A DNA stretch of 64,000 nucleotides from Flavobacteriales bacterium UBA4422. GTDB taxonomy: Bacteria > Bacteroidota > Bacteroidia > Flavobacteriales_G > Salibacteraceae. Positions 1 to 8,016 of the stretch are shown here, piece by piece. The stretch spans positions 62,001 to 126,000 of the forward strand of contig DGQE01000036.1 of the NCBI GenBank assembly GCA_002389645.1, given 5' to 3'. The translations under genes were made by a program, and so were the position numbers. A model generated the notes under the pieces. It was not told the DNA's origin. It saw only the letters and a list, made by a program, of their open reading frames with translations, and ran no database searches. Within the stretch, counting starts at the first letter, position 1; the number at the start of each line of letters is the position of its first letter.

Positions 1-1041
1 CAGGGTCTGATTCAGATGGTTGCGGAGAATCGAGATCCAGAAAAGCAAAAAGAATACCTTGATCTGTTAAATAACTCATCCTCTAATCTTCTAGGTTTAC
101 TCAACAATATTCTAGACTTAGACCGTATTGAGTCAGGTCAAATGGCGCTTGAAACTTCGCGTTTTCAGCCAGTGATAAAAATTCAAGCGCTTTGCGAGTT
201 GTTTGCTCAATCTTTTGATGAAAAAGGAATTGACCTGATATTTGAAACGGTTGAGCCGCGCGCATCTTGGCTCACTGGAGATGAGGTTAAGTTCACACAG
301 ATTGTCTCTAACTTCATTCATAATGCGCTCAAATTTACGTCTGAAGGTTCGGTTACGGTTTACTATGAGCAAGAGAATAAGTCGGATGATGAAATTGAAG
401 TCGTTTTGCGTGTGAAGGATACTGGTATCGGTATTCCAAGAGAGCAGCTTTCTCTCATTTTTGAGCGTTTCTCGCAAGTTGATTCAGGATATCGAAAAAA
501 ATATTCAGGGTCGGGGCTGGGGTTGTCAATTAACTATGAGTTGATACGGCTGATGAACGGAGATATAGTAGTCACAAGTGAAGTAGGGGTTGGAACCGAG
601 TTTGTCATTACGTTAGCGTTTCAAGACGGCAATGTAAAGCAAGAAGTAGCAACCCCAGAAGAGTTGATCAGTGACTTTACGGGTAAAAAGTGTTTGCTTG
701 TTGAAGACAATGAACTCAATGTGTTGGTGATATCAAAAATGCTTGAAATATTTAAGTTTTCGTGGCATTCTGAACCAAATGGACAAAAAGGGGTAGAGGC
801 TTTTGATGAAGGTGATTACGATTTGGTAATTATGGATTTGCACATGCCGGTAATGGATGGTATGGAAGCTTCTCAAATCATCTTTAAAAAACACCCAAAT
901 ACGCCTATTATTATGCTTTCGGCTAACGTAACAAAGGAGGCGGTAAGTCAAGCGAAAGAGATTGGGATAGAACACTACATTACAAAGCCCGTTTCAAAGG
1001 AGAAACTATTACAGACAATTAACATAGTTCTAAAAGCATAA
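1..1041 (+). CDS. Hybrid histidine kinase, C-terminal part (cut by window edge)
   Basis: The frame is open from base 1, so the N-terminal sensor lies outside the window. The first visible residues look like the end of a HisKA dimerisation helix, so the phosphoacceptor His is probably about ten residues upstream of the edge. A HATPase_c domain follows, with an N-box (FIHNALKFT), a G1 box (VKDTGIGIP) and a G2 box (GSGLGLSI). A receiver domain follows at about residues 225-345 of the visible part, with acidic residues (LLVEDNE), the phospho-accepting Asp in VIMDLHMPVMDG and the conserved Lys in YITKPVS. It should autophosphorylate and pass phosphate to its own receiver. No output domain follows, so a separate phosphotransfer partner is expected. 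The next gene starts one base after the stop. Confidence 0.93.
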   Translation, partial: QGLIQMVAENRDPEKQKEYLDLLNNSSSNLLGLLNNILDLDRIESGQMALETSRFQPVIKIQALCELFAQSFDEKGIDLIFETVEPRASWLTGDEVKFTQIVSNFIHNALKFTSEGSVTVYYEQENKSDDEIEVVLRVKDTGIGIPREQLSLIFERFSQVDSGYRKKYSGSGLGLSINYELIRLMNGDIVVTSEVGVGTEFVITLAFQDGNVKQEVATPEELISDFTGKKCLLVEDNELNVLVISKMLEIFKFSWHSEPNGQKGVEAFDEGDYDLVIMDLHMPVMDGMEASQIIFKKHPNTPIIMLSANVTKEAVSQAKEIGIEHYITKPVSKEKLLQTINIVLKA

Positions 1042-1042
1042 G

Positions 1043-1744
1043 ATGGATTTAAATAACAAAACTTTTATTGTAACGGGTGGAAGCTCAGGGATAGGAAAGG
1101 CAATTGCTCAAAAGTTGGTAGGTAAAGGAGCGTCAGTTTTAATTACTGGCAGAGATGAAGAAAAGCTTAAAGCGGTCGGCATTGAACTGAACTGTGAATT
1201 TGTGCGAGCAGATATCGGCACGCCCGAAGGAGTAGCGTTAACGATCAATACGGCACTGAATAAATTAGGTAAGCTAGATGGCTTGATTAATAATGCCGGT
1301 CATGGCTGGATGAATAAAATGCACGAGTATTCTTGGGAAGATTTTGAAGAAACATACCGCGTAAATGTTTTCGGAGCGGCCATGATGGGTCAAGCAGCTG
1401 CTAAGGTGTTTATGGATCAGAAATCTGGGAATATTGTGAACATCGCTTCCACAGCCGCCACAAAAGGTTTTGCTGGAGGTAGTGTTTATTCCTCTTCAAA
1501 GTTTGCTTTGCGCGGATTAACCCAATGTTGGCAGGCAGAGCTGCGCCTATTTAATATTCGTGTTTTAGGAGTGAACCCATCTGAAGTGACAACCGCTTTT
1601 GCTCAAGAGGATAGGGTAGAGCGTAGCGATGTTGATAATAAATTACGTCCCGAGGAAATTGCACATGCTATCATAATAGCTTTAGAAATGGATGATAGAG
1701 GATATATACCTGAGCTTTCGGTGCACGCTACCAACCCTTTTTAA
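1043..1744 (+). CDS. Short-chain dehydrogenase/reductase
   Basis: A classical SDR of 233 residues. It has the nucleotide-binding TGGSSGIGKA motif near residue 11, the NNAG motif near residue 86, a catalytic Ser (NIASTA) and the YxxxK pair (VYSSSKFAL). The family catalyses NAD(P)-dependent oxidation or reduction of alcohols and ketones. The substrate cannot be read from the sequence. The gene follows the kinase with almost no gap and is followed by an FAD oxidoreductase, so co-transcription is likely. It resembles 3-ketoacyl-ACP reductase-like SDRs, but the context gives no fatty-acid link. Confidence 0.9.
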   Translation: MDLNNKTFIVTGGSSGIGKAIAQKLVGKGASVLITGRDEEKLKAVGIELNCEFVRADIGTPEGVALTINTALNKLGKLDGLINNAGHGWMNKMHEYSWEDFEETYRVNVFGAAMMGQAAAKVFMDQKSGNIVNIASTAATKGFAGGSVYSSSKFALRGLTQCWQAELRLFNIRVLGVNPSEVTTAFAQEDRVERSDVDNKLRPEEIAHAIIIALEMDDRGYIPELSVHATNPF

Positions 1745-1752
1745 ATAGTATT

Positions 1753-2856
1753 GTGCTCAGTTTTTGGGAAAAATCATCCTTGCTTGAAGCTGACATTGCA
1801 ATTGTTGGCGGAGGCTTAGTTGGGCTTTCTGTAGCATCGAGCCTAAAAGAAAAGTTTCCTTCTAAGAACGTAACGATTTTTGAACGATCTGCCTTGCCTT
1901 ATGGAGCAAGCACTCGTAACGCTGGTTTTGCTTGCTTTGGTAGTCTTACAGAAGTACTTTCAGATATTGACACAATGGGTTCAGAAGCTGCAAGAGAGCT
2001 ACTCTTTCAGCGCTGGATGGGGTTGCAAATTACCCGAAAACGACTTGGAGATGAGGCTATTGGATTTCTTCCAGCTGGTGGTTATGAGCTTGTTGAGAGC
2101 GAGATTGACTTTGAAGAAGATGTCTACAAAGTGAATCAACTTATAGCGGACTTTATTCCCGACTATATTACCTCTTGCAACGATGAAAAATTACGACTAG
2201 GAATTGTTGCTGCTGGTGATTTGTATAGCATGAAGGATGAAGGCCAAGTGAACACTGGAGCATTGATGAAAGCTATGGAACACTATGCACTGCAGCTTGG
2301 TGTGATTATCAGAACAGGGTGTGAAGTAGTTAACGTGGAATCAGACTCACTCAAGATAAAAGATCGTTTTAGGGGTGAGATTGATTTTAAAGCAGATAAG
2401 ATTTTTGTTTGCAACAATGCATTTGCAACTTCATTATTGCCTGAAGTCGATGTAAAGCCTGGCAGAGGTCAGGTGTTTATCACCCATCCTATATCTGGGT
2501 TACCTTTTAATGGAAATCTTCACGTGGATGAAGGCTTTTATTATCTGCGTAATGTTGGAGATCGGCTTCTTTTTGGAGGAGGCAGAAACATAGATTTTCA
2601 AACTGAAGAAACATTAGAGTTTACATTAAACAACGCCATTCAAAAAGCTTTAGAAGACAAGTTGAAGGTTTTGTTTGGTCAAGATTTCCACTTTGAAATC
2701 GATCAACGTTGGTCTGGAATAATGGCCTTTGGAGAAGATAAGCTACCTATTGTGAAGCATTTATATGACAACGTGTATGTTGCCGCTAAAATGGGCGGAA
2801 TGGGAATTGCATTGGCTGGTTTTATTGGCGAAGAGATTGCTGAAATAATGAGCTGA
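1753..2856 (+). CDS. FAD-dependent oxidoreductase (DAO family)
   Basis: A protein of 367 residues with an N-terminal FAD dinucleotide-binding motif (IAIVGGGLVGLSVASSL, residues 15-31), an E at the end of the second strand (TIFERS) and a conserved C-terminal segment (KMGGMGIALAGFIGEE) typical of the D-amino-acid oxidase/GlyDH fold. These enzymes oxidise amines or amino acids with flavin. The substrate is unknown. GTG at 1753 is the most plausible start, since the FAD motif follows within 15 residues. It sits 8 bases after the SDR stop, so the two probably share a transcript. Confidence 0.85.
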   Translation: MLSFWEKSSLLEADIAIVGGGLVGLSVASSLKEKFPSKNVTIFERSALPYGASTRNAGFACFGSLTEVLSDIDTMGSEAARELLFQRWMGLQITRKRLGDEAIGFLPAGGYELVESEIDFEEDVYKVNQLIADFIPDYITSCNDEKLRLGIVAAGDLYSMKDEGQVNTGALMKAMEHYALQLGVIIRTGCEVVNVESDSLKIKDRFRGEIDFKADKIFVCNNAFATSLLPEVDVKPGRGQVFITHPISGLPFNGNLHVDEGFYYLRNVGDRLLFGGGRNIDFQTEETLEFTLNNAIQKALEDKLKVLFGQDFHFEIDQRWSGIMAFGEDKLPIVKHLYDNVYVAAKMGGMGIALAGFIGEEIAEIMS

Positions 2857-2888
2857 TAGGATTTGTAATATTAATCGTCAAAAGGATT

Positions 2889-3509
2889 ATGAGAACATTG
2901 AATAATAAGAGTATTTGGGACGGAGCGATGAATTATACATCCTATCGTCTGATGATTGACCAACTCATATCTGAAGGGAAAACTACTGGCCCAGATCAGT
3001 CGGAGGCATTAATCAATTACACAGATCTGAATGCAAAACGCATGAAGCGGATTGATAAAACGTATACGCCTGATTCGAGTATTATACATCAACTGAAAGG
3101 GTGGAGTAGCAAGGTGGTTCTTTTGACTATCACGGAGTCATGGTGCGGAGATGCTGCGCAGATTGTTCCTGTGATTTCTGCTTTAGCAAATGAAGTTGAT
3201 ATTTCTTCGCGCTTTGTGCTTAGAGATGAAAACCTTGATCTAATAGATCAACATTTAACTAACGGAGGGCGATCGATACCGGTAATTTTAGTGTTAGATG
3301 CAAATAGCTTTGAAGTCATTGCAAGCTGGGGGCCTCGTCCTTCAGCAGTGCAAACTATGGTTATGGATTATAAAAAGCTTTCCGAGCCCAAGCCTGCTTA
3401 CAGTGAGTTTTCGAAAGAAGTCCAGCTTTGGTATGCTAAAGACAAATACAAAAGCATTGAGCGCGAATTTTCTGAATTGGTGATCAATACCGCTGCCTCA
3501 ATTCAGTAA
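2889..3509 (+). CDS. Thioredoxin family protein with a CGDA active-site motif
   Basis: A cytoplasmic protein of 206 residues with no signal peptide. The middle section has a thioredoxin-like strand and helix with the motif ESWCGDAAQIVP and the cis-proline loop (GRSIPVIL). The usual CxxC is CGDA here, so only one Cys is present. Disulfide reductase activity by the two-Cys mechanism is therefore unlikely, and a monothiol or binding role is more plausible. This matches the Thioredoxin_9-type proteins common in Bacteroidota and Firmicutes, whose function is not established. It lies 32 bp downstream of the FAD oxidoreductase on the same strand. Confidence 0.82.
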   Translation: MRTLNNKSIWDGAMNYTSYRLMIDQLISEGKTTGPDQSEALINYTDLNAKRMKRIDKTYTPDSSIIHQLKGWSSKVVLLTITESWCGDAAQIVPVISALANEVDISSRFVLRDENLDLIDQHLTNGGRSIPVILVLDANSFEVIASWGPRPSAVQTMVMDYKKLSEPKPAYSEFSKEVQLWYAKDKYKSIEREFSELVINTAASIQ

Positions 3510-3529
3510 ATTTTCGTCTTTTCGTTAGA

Positions 3530-3976
3530 ATGATCAAGCCTTTGCATTTATATCTTTTTGTTGTGCTCTTATTATGTGGATGCAACCAATGCAAGGATGG
3601 GTGCTTAAATGGGGCTTGTATCGATCAATATTGTGATTGTGATGTTTGGTACACTGGAGATCGATGTGATCGTAGCGAACTTTCTATTTATGAAGGCGCA
3701 TATGTCGGGACTTTCATATTTGGATCGTCCGCAGAGACTCTTTCATTCAGCTTAGTTGGTGCTGCTGACAATCCTTCACAGTTGATTGCTAATGAACTTG
3801 ACCTCAAATTCCAGTTCACATCATCAACGAGATTTGATGTACCTGCGCAAACCTGGAAAAATATCGAGTGGATAGGAGAAGGTGAAATGCTCTTGGGTTT
3901 AATCTCGATCCGTCTCAACTATACTGATAGCAGTGGTGTTAAGGAAGGTTTAATTGAGGCGTATCGAGAAGATTAA
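3530..3976 (+). CDS. EGF-like domain lipoprotein
   Basis: A protein of 148 residues. It begins with a lipoprotein signal peptide (hydrophobic residues 5-15, lipobox ending at Cys18). Directly after the lipidation site is a Cys-rich stretch spaced like an EGF repeat (Cys21, Cys25, Cys30, then a CDC pair and a final Cys before residue 50, with the Tyr-Thr-Gly-Asp turn typical of EGF modules). The remaining 100 residues look like a small beta-sandwich without recognisable family features. It is probably anchored in the outer or inner membrane facing the periplasm or surface. Function unknown. Confidence 0.8.
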   Translation: MIKPLHLYLFVVLLLCGCNQCKDGCLNGACIDQYCDCDVWYTGDRCDRSELSIYEGAYVGTFIFGSSAETLSFSLVGAADNPSQLIANELDLKFQFTSSTRFDVPAQTWKNIEWIGEGEMLLGLISIRLNYTDSSGVKEGLIEAYRED

Positions 3977-4071
3977 TACTATCTCTGCATTTAATAATTG
4001 TTAGCGTTCTGCTTTATCTTTTTAGTCCGATAAAATTTTCACAATTTCGCCCCGCTTAATTAAAACAAACT

Positions 4072-5151
4072 ATGTCAAAAGTTCACAATTTTAGTGCTGG
4101 TCCTAGCATTTTGCCACAAGAGGTATTTCAACAAGCATCTCAGGCTGTTCTTGATTTTAATGGATTAGGTCTTTCATTGCTTGAAATCTCTCACAGGAGT
4201 AAAGATTTCATCGCAGTAATGGATGAGGCACAAGCCTTAGTAAAAGAGATTTACAACCTAGGAGATGACTATGAAGTAATGTTTCTTCAGGGCGGAGCGA
4301 GCCTTGGTTTCTTAATGTCTGCGTACAATATGATGGGTGCCAATAAGAAGTCAGCTTACTTAACAACGGGTACTTGGGCTAAGAAAGCTGTTAAAGAGGC
4401 AAAGTCATTGGGTGAAGTTGTTGAAGTAGGGTCTTCTGCTGATGCTAATTTCAACTATATCCCCAAAGGATTTGCAGTACCTGCTGATAGTGATTATTTG
4501 CACGTTACTTCGAACAATACAATTTTCGGAACACAGATTCATGATTTCCCAAAGACAGAAGTCCCGTTAGTATGCGACATGTCTTCAGATATTTTTTGTC
4601 GTGAAATTGATGCTAAGCAATTTGACGTGATTTATGCTGGAGCTCAAAAGAATATGGGGCCAGCTGGAACAACGCTATACATAGTTAAGAATGATAAAAT
4701 AGGTAAGTCTTCCATGAAGATTCCTACCATGCTTGATTTCAAAACGCATGCTGAAAAGGAGTCTATGTTCAACACACCACCTGTTTTTGCCATATATGTT
4801 AGTATGTTGGTTTTGCGATGGATTAAGTCGAATGGTTTAGCCAAAATTGGTCAAACAAACGCAGCTAAAGCCAATGCGTTATACACTGAAATTGATCGAA
4901 ATGCAATGTTCAAAGGCACTGCGGCAAAAGAAGATCGTTCCATTATGAACGGATGCTTCTTGCTGAATGAAGGGCTCGATGAGGCAATTGGTCAAAACTT
5001 CTTAGACCTGTGCAAGGAAGCAAACATCAACGGTTTGAAAGGACACCGCTCAGTTGGTGGTTTCAGGGCAAGCATGTACAATGCTCTTCCACTTGAAAGT
5101 GTGGAGACATTGGTTGACGTAATGAAAACATTTGAATCAAAATTTGGATAA
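4072..5151 (+). CDS. serC: Phosphoserine aminotransferase
   Basis: A class V PLP aminotransferase of 359 residues, the usual length for SerC. It converts 3-phosphohydroxypyruvate and glutamate to O-phosphoserine and 2-oxoglutarate, the second step of serine synthesis, and can also serve pyridoxine synthesis. Visible features are the N-terminal HNFSAGPSILP motif, the LEISHRS segment, and the PLP lysine in YAGAQKNMGPAG. It is followed by a small secreted protein and by serA, the preceding pathway step. No serB is in the window. Confidence 0.97.
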   Translation: MSKVHNFSAGPSILPQEVFQQASQAVLDFNGLGLSLLEISHRSKDFIAVMDEAQALVKEIYNLGDDYEVMFLQGGASLGFLMSAYNMMGANKKSAYLTTGTWAKKAVKEAKSLGEVVEVGSSADANFNYIPKGFAVPADSDYLHVTSNNTIFGTQIHDFPKTEVPLVCDMSSDIFCREIDAKQFDVIYAGAQKNMGPAGTTLYIVKNDKIGKSSMKIPTMLDFKTHAEKESMFNTPPVFAIYVSMLVLRWIKSNGLAKIGQTNAAKANALYTEIDRNAMFKGTAAKEDRSIMNGCFLLNEGLDEAIGQNFLDLCKEANINGLKGHRSVGGFRASMYNALPLESVETLVDVMKTFESKFG

Positions 5152-5154
5152 TAT

Positions 5155-5682
5155 ATGATGAGAATTGCAATTCTGGCAATAGCGCTTTTGGTGTCATCAG
5201 CATCGTTTGCGCAGATGCCTAAAAATGACAATAAAGACTTCGAGTATAAAGCAGAAAAATCGGTCAAAAGAGCAGGAACAGGCGACTTGATGAAACGCAT
5301 AGAAAAATGGGGAAATGATTATTTTAAAGATGCTTTGTCTTATGAAATTGCCATTGATGACTCAACTGAAAGATATGTGGAAATGTGCATTAAGGAATCA
5401 ATGGTGGAAAGTCATTTTGGCGTAAATAGAACCCATAAGAATCGTTCGTTGAAATACCATATAAAGTTTGATGCTGAGAGAAAAGATTACACTTATACGG
5501 TTAATGATTTTCATTATGAGGCTCTTGAGATTGATAATAAGAATCGAGAAACTCAGCTTGATTCAAAGTTGAGTGATATAAAAGGTGCGGCTTCTGGTAG
5601 CTTGGAAGAAGAAGTGCACATGAAGATGGCACAAGTAATTGAGAGTTTTATCAAGGCATTAGAAACAGAGTTAGAAGACTAA
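5155..5682 (+). CDS. Secreted protein of unknown function between serC and serA
   Basis: A protein of 175 residues with an N-terminal signal peptide (hydrophobic residues 3-17, predicted cleavage after SFA). The mature part is charged, with alternating strands and a C-terminal helix, and no motif I can assign. The fold may resemble the TBP-like DUF4468 family, but that is a weak guess. It lies 3 bp after the serC stop and 17 bp before serA, so it is probably co-transcribed with serine biosynthesis. A periplasmic protein has no obvious role in that pathway. Confidence 0.75.
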   Translation: MMRIAILAIALLVSSASFAQMPKNDNKDFEYKAEKSVKRAGTGDLMKRIEKWGNDYFKDALSYEIAIDDSTERYVEMCIKESMVESHFGVNRTHKNRSLKYHIKFDAERKDYTYTVNDFHYEALEIDNKNRETQLDSKLSDIKGAASGSLEEEVHMKMAQVIESFIKALETELED

Positions 5683-5699
5683 ATAATAAGTAAATCAGA

Positions 5700-6656
5700 A
5701 TGAGAATTTTAGCAAATGATGGGATTTCTCCATCTGGAAAAGCAAAACTGGAAGAGAACGGATTCGAAGTAGTTACCGACACTATTCCTCAAGAAAATCT
5801 TGCAGAAGGAATTAACGAAGGAGGTTTTGTTGGAATCTTGGTGAGAAGTGCTACTCAAGTTAGAAAAGAGCATATGGACGCATGTCCAAACCTGAAGCTT
5901 ATAGGTCGCGGTGGTGTTGGTATGGATAACATTGACGTTCAATATGGTCGTGACAATGGACTTCATGTCATAAATACTCCAGCTGCAAGTTCTCAATCAG
6001 TAGCTGAACTGGCTATAGCTTCTTTATTCTCTATGGCTCGTTTCACGTATGATGCGAGTCGTAAAATGCCTTCAACAGGAACCACAGAGTTTAAAGCTTT
6101 AAAGAAGTCATACAGTAAGGGTACTGAGCTTCGAGGAAAGACTCTTGGGATCATAGGGTTTGGAGGGATAGGACAAGCATTAGCAAAGTATGCTTTAGGT
6201 CTTGGTATGAATGTAAAATACATTACTAAGGGAGACAAGCAAAGTACTGATTTGGAGCTCGACATAGCAGGTCAAAAGATTGTTGTTAATGTTGAACGAA
6301 CTTCGATGGAGGATTTATTAGCTACATCAGACTACATCAGCCTTCATGTGCCAAAACAAGCAGATGGAAGCGCTGTATTAGGCAAGGATCAACTAGCTAA
6401 AATGAAACCAGGCGTTGGATTAATCAATACTTCTCGAGGAGGTTCAATCGATGAGGATGAACTGCTTGCTGCTCTTGATTCAGGGCATGTGAAAGCTGCA
6501 GCTCTTGACGTGTTTGTAGGCGAGCCAGCTCCCAACGAACATGTCTTAAGCCACGCCCGAATTATCAGTACTCCTCACATTGGAGGAAGTACGGTTGAAG
6601 CGCAAGATCGAATTGGAGTGGAATTGGCAGATCAGATCATCTCACTTCTTAAATAA
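5700..6656 (+). CDS. serA: D-3-phosphoglycerate dehydrogenase, short form
   Basis: A D-2-hydroxyacid dehydrogenase of 318 residues that oxidises 3-phosphoglycerate to phosphohydroxypyruvate, the first committed step of serine synthesis. The NAD-binding motif GIIGFGGIGQALA is near residue 150. The catalytic triad is visible as an Arg in INTSRGGSIDE, a Glu in VGEPAPNE and a His in STPHIGGST. It ends just after the catalytic domain and lacks the C-terminal ACT domain, so serine feedback of the E. coli type is not expected. The pairing with serC supports SerA over other hydroxyacid dehydrogenases. Confidence 0.93.
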   Translation: MRILANDGISPSGKAKLEENGFEVVTDTIPQENLAEGINEGGFVGILVRSATQVRKEHMDACPNLKLIGRGGVGMDNIDVQYGRDNGLHVINTPAASSQSVAELAIASLFSMARFTYDASRKMPSTGTTEFKALKKSYSKGTELRGKTLGIIGFGGIGQALAKYALGLGMNVKYITKGDKQSTDLELDIAGQKIVVNVERTSMEDLLATSDYISLHVPKQADGSAVLGKDQLAKMKPGVGLINTSRGGSIDEDELLAALDSGHVKAAALDVFVGEPAPNEHVLSHARIISTPHIGGSTVEAQDRIGVELADQIISLLK

Positions 6657-6678
6657 ATAAACTAGAAATCAATTATCT

Positions 6679-7932
6679 ATGAGTGTATTCAAGCCATTCA
6701 AGGCTGCCAGACCGAGCAATGATAAAGTCTTGGACGTAGTTTGTCGTCCTTATGATGTGTTAGACAGCGCTGAAGCGAAGGCAGAAGCTGAAGGGAATTC
6801 TTCCAGCTTCTATCATGTAATAAAGCCAGAGATCAATTTTCCTGATGATTTCGATCACTATGATGAAGCCATCTATAAGAAAGGTCGCGAAAACTATGAA
6901 TTGCTTCGTGAAAACGGAGTTCTTCTTAAAGATAAAAAAGAGCAATATTATGTCTATCAAATCATCATGGACGGACATAAGCAAACAGGAATTGTAGGTT
7001 GCTGTTCCATTGATGATTACTTCGAGAATAATATCAAAAAACACGAATTAACTCGTCCAGACAAGGAAGAAGATCGGAAAAACCACGTACGATATGGTAA
7101 GATCAATGCTGAACCAGTATTTTTCTCATATCCTCATGTAGATGCAATAGATACCATAGTTGAGGCTGTGAAAACAGCTGCTGATCCAACATATGATATT
7201 ACTACAAAAGATGGTGTTCAACATTCACTATGGGAAGTAGAGAATGATGATGCTATCGATCAAATAGATCAACTTTTCGAAGAGAAAGTTCCGTCTATTT
7301 ACGTGGCTGATGGACATCATAGAACTGCAGCAGGCGCATTAGTTGGCAAAGAATTCAGAGATGCAGCTGGTGGAAATAGAAATGACGGCAAGCGGTACAA
7401 TTATTTTATGGCGGTTGTATTTCCAGATAATCAATTGAAGATCATCGACTACAACAGAGTAGTGAAGGATTTGAATGGTCTTTCAGAAGCTGAGTTGCTT
7501 AGCAAGCTAGAGTCTAGTTTCTCCGTTGAGAAAATGAATGGTCAATACAGGCCTGAGCGTTTGCATACAATTGGAATGTATCTTTCTGGTGAGTGGTACA
7601 AATTGACAGCTAAAGACTCTACTTACGATGATAATGACCCTGTAGGTGTTTTAGACGTTACTATTTTATCAAAACAAGTATTGGAACCACTTTTTAATAT
7701 TGTTGATCTACGCACCGATAAGCGTATTGATTTTGTTGGTGGAATTCGTGGGTTAGGTGAGTTGGAGAAAAGAGTGGATTCAGGTGCCATGAAGGTGGCG
7801 TTTGCGATGTATCCTGTTTCTATGCAGCAATTGATAGATATCAGCGATGCTGATTTAATTATGCCTCCAAAAGTTACTTGGTTTGAACCTAAGCTTCGAA
7901 GCGGAATGTTCATTCATGAATTGGATGATTAA
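6679..7932 (+). CDS. DUF1015 family protein
   Basis: A protein of 417 residues with the conserved features of DUF1015: an N-terminal FKPFKAARP segment with the RPYDVLD motif, a middle HELTRPDKEEDR segment, and the VADGHHRTAAG motif near residue 212. The His and Asp residues suggest a catalytic or metal-binding site, but no reaction is firmly established for the family. DUF1015 genes commonly lie beside serA/serC, as here, which points to a link with serine or phosphoserine metabolism. It is the last gene before a terminator. Confidence 0.9.
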   Translation: MSVFKPFKAARPSNDKVLDVVCRPYDVLDSAEAKAEAEGNSSSFYHVIKPEINFPDDFDHYDEAIYKKGRENYELLRENGVLLKDKKEQYYVYQIIMDGHKQTGIVGCCSIDDYFENNIKKHELTRPDKEEDRKNHVRYGKINAEPVFFSYPHVDAIDTIVEAVKTAADPTYDITTKDGVQHSLWEVENDDAIDQIDQLFEEKVPSIYVADGHHRTAAGALVGKEFRDAAGGNRNDGKRYNYFMAVVFPDNQLKIIDYNRVVKDLNGLSEAELLSKLESSFSVEKMNGQYRPERLHTIGMYLSGEWYKLTAKDSTYDDNDPVGVLDVTILSKQVLEPLFNIVDLRTDKRIDFVGGIRGLGELEKRVDSGAMKVAFAMYPVSMQQLIDISDADLIMPPKVTWFEPKLRSGMFIHELDD

Positions 7933-7962
7933 TTGCTTGATTATTGTATTAAATCATAGAAA

Positions 7963-7986
7963 GCCTCGCTAATGCGGGGCTTTTTC
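7963..7986 (+). terminator. Rho-independent terminator of the serC-serA-DUF1015 unit
   Basis: A hairpin with 7-base arms (GCCTCGC / GCGGGGC, one G-U pair), a TAAT loop and a following T5 tract, 30 bp after the DUF1015 stop. Confidence 0.88.
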
Positions 7987-7991
7987 TTTGA

Positions 7992-7999
7992 TAGTTTTG
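7992..7999 (+). promoter_or_regulatory. Candidate -7 element of the pgi promoter
   Basis: TAGTTTTG matches the Bacteroidota -7 consensus TAnnTTTG and lies 17 bp upstream of the pgi ATG. No clear -33 TTTG is visible at the right distance, because that position falls in the preceding terminator. The call is therefore tentative. Confidence 0.35.
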
Positions 8000-8016
8000 T
8001 GCAAACTGTAACATAG

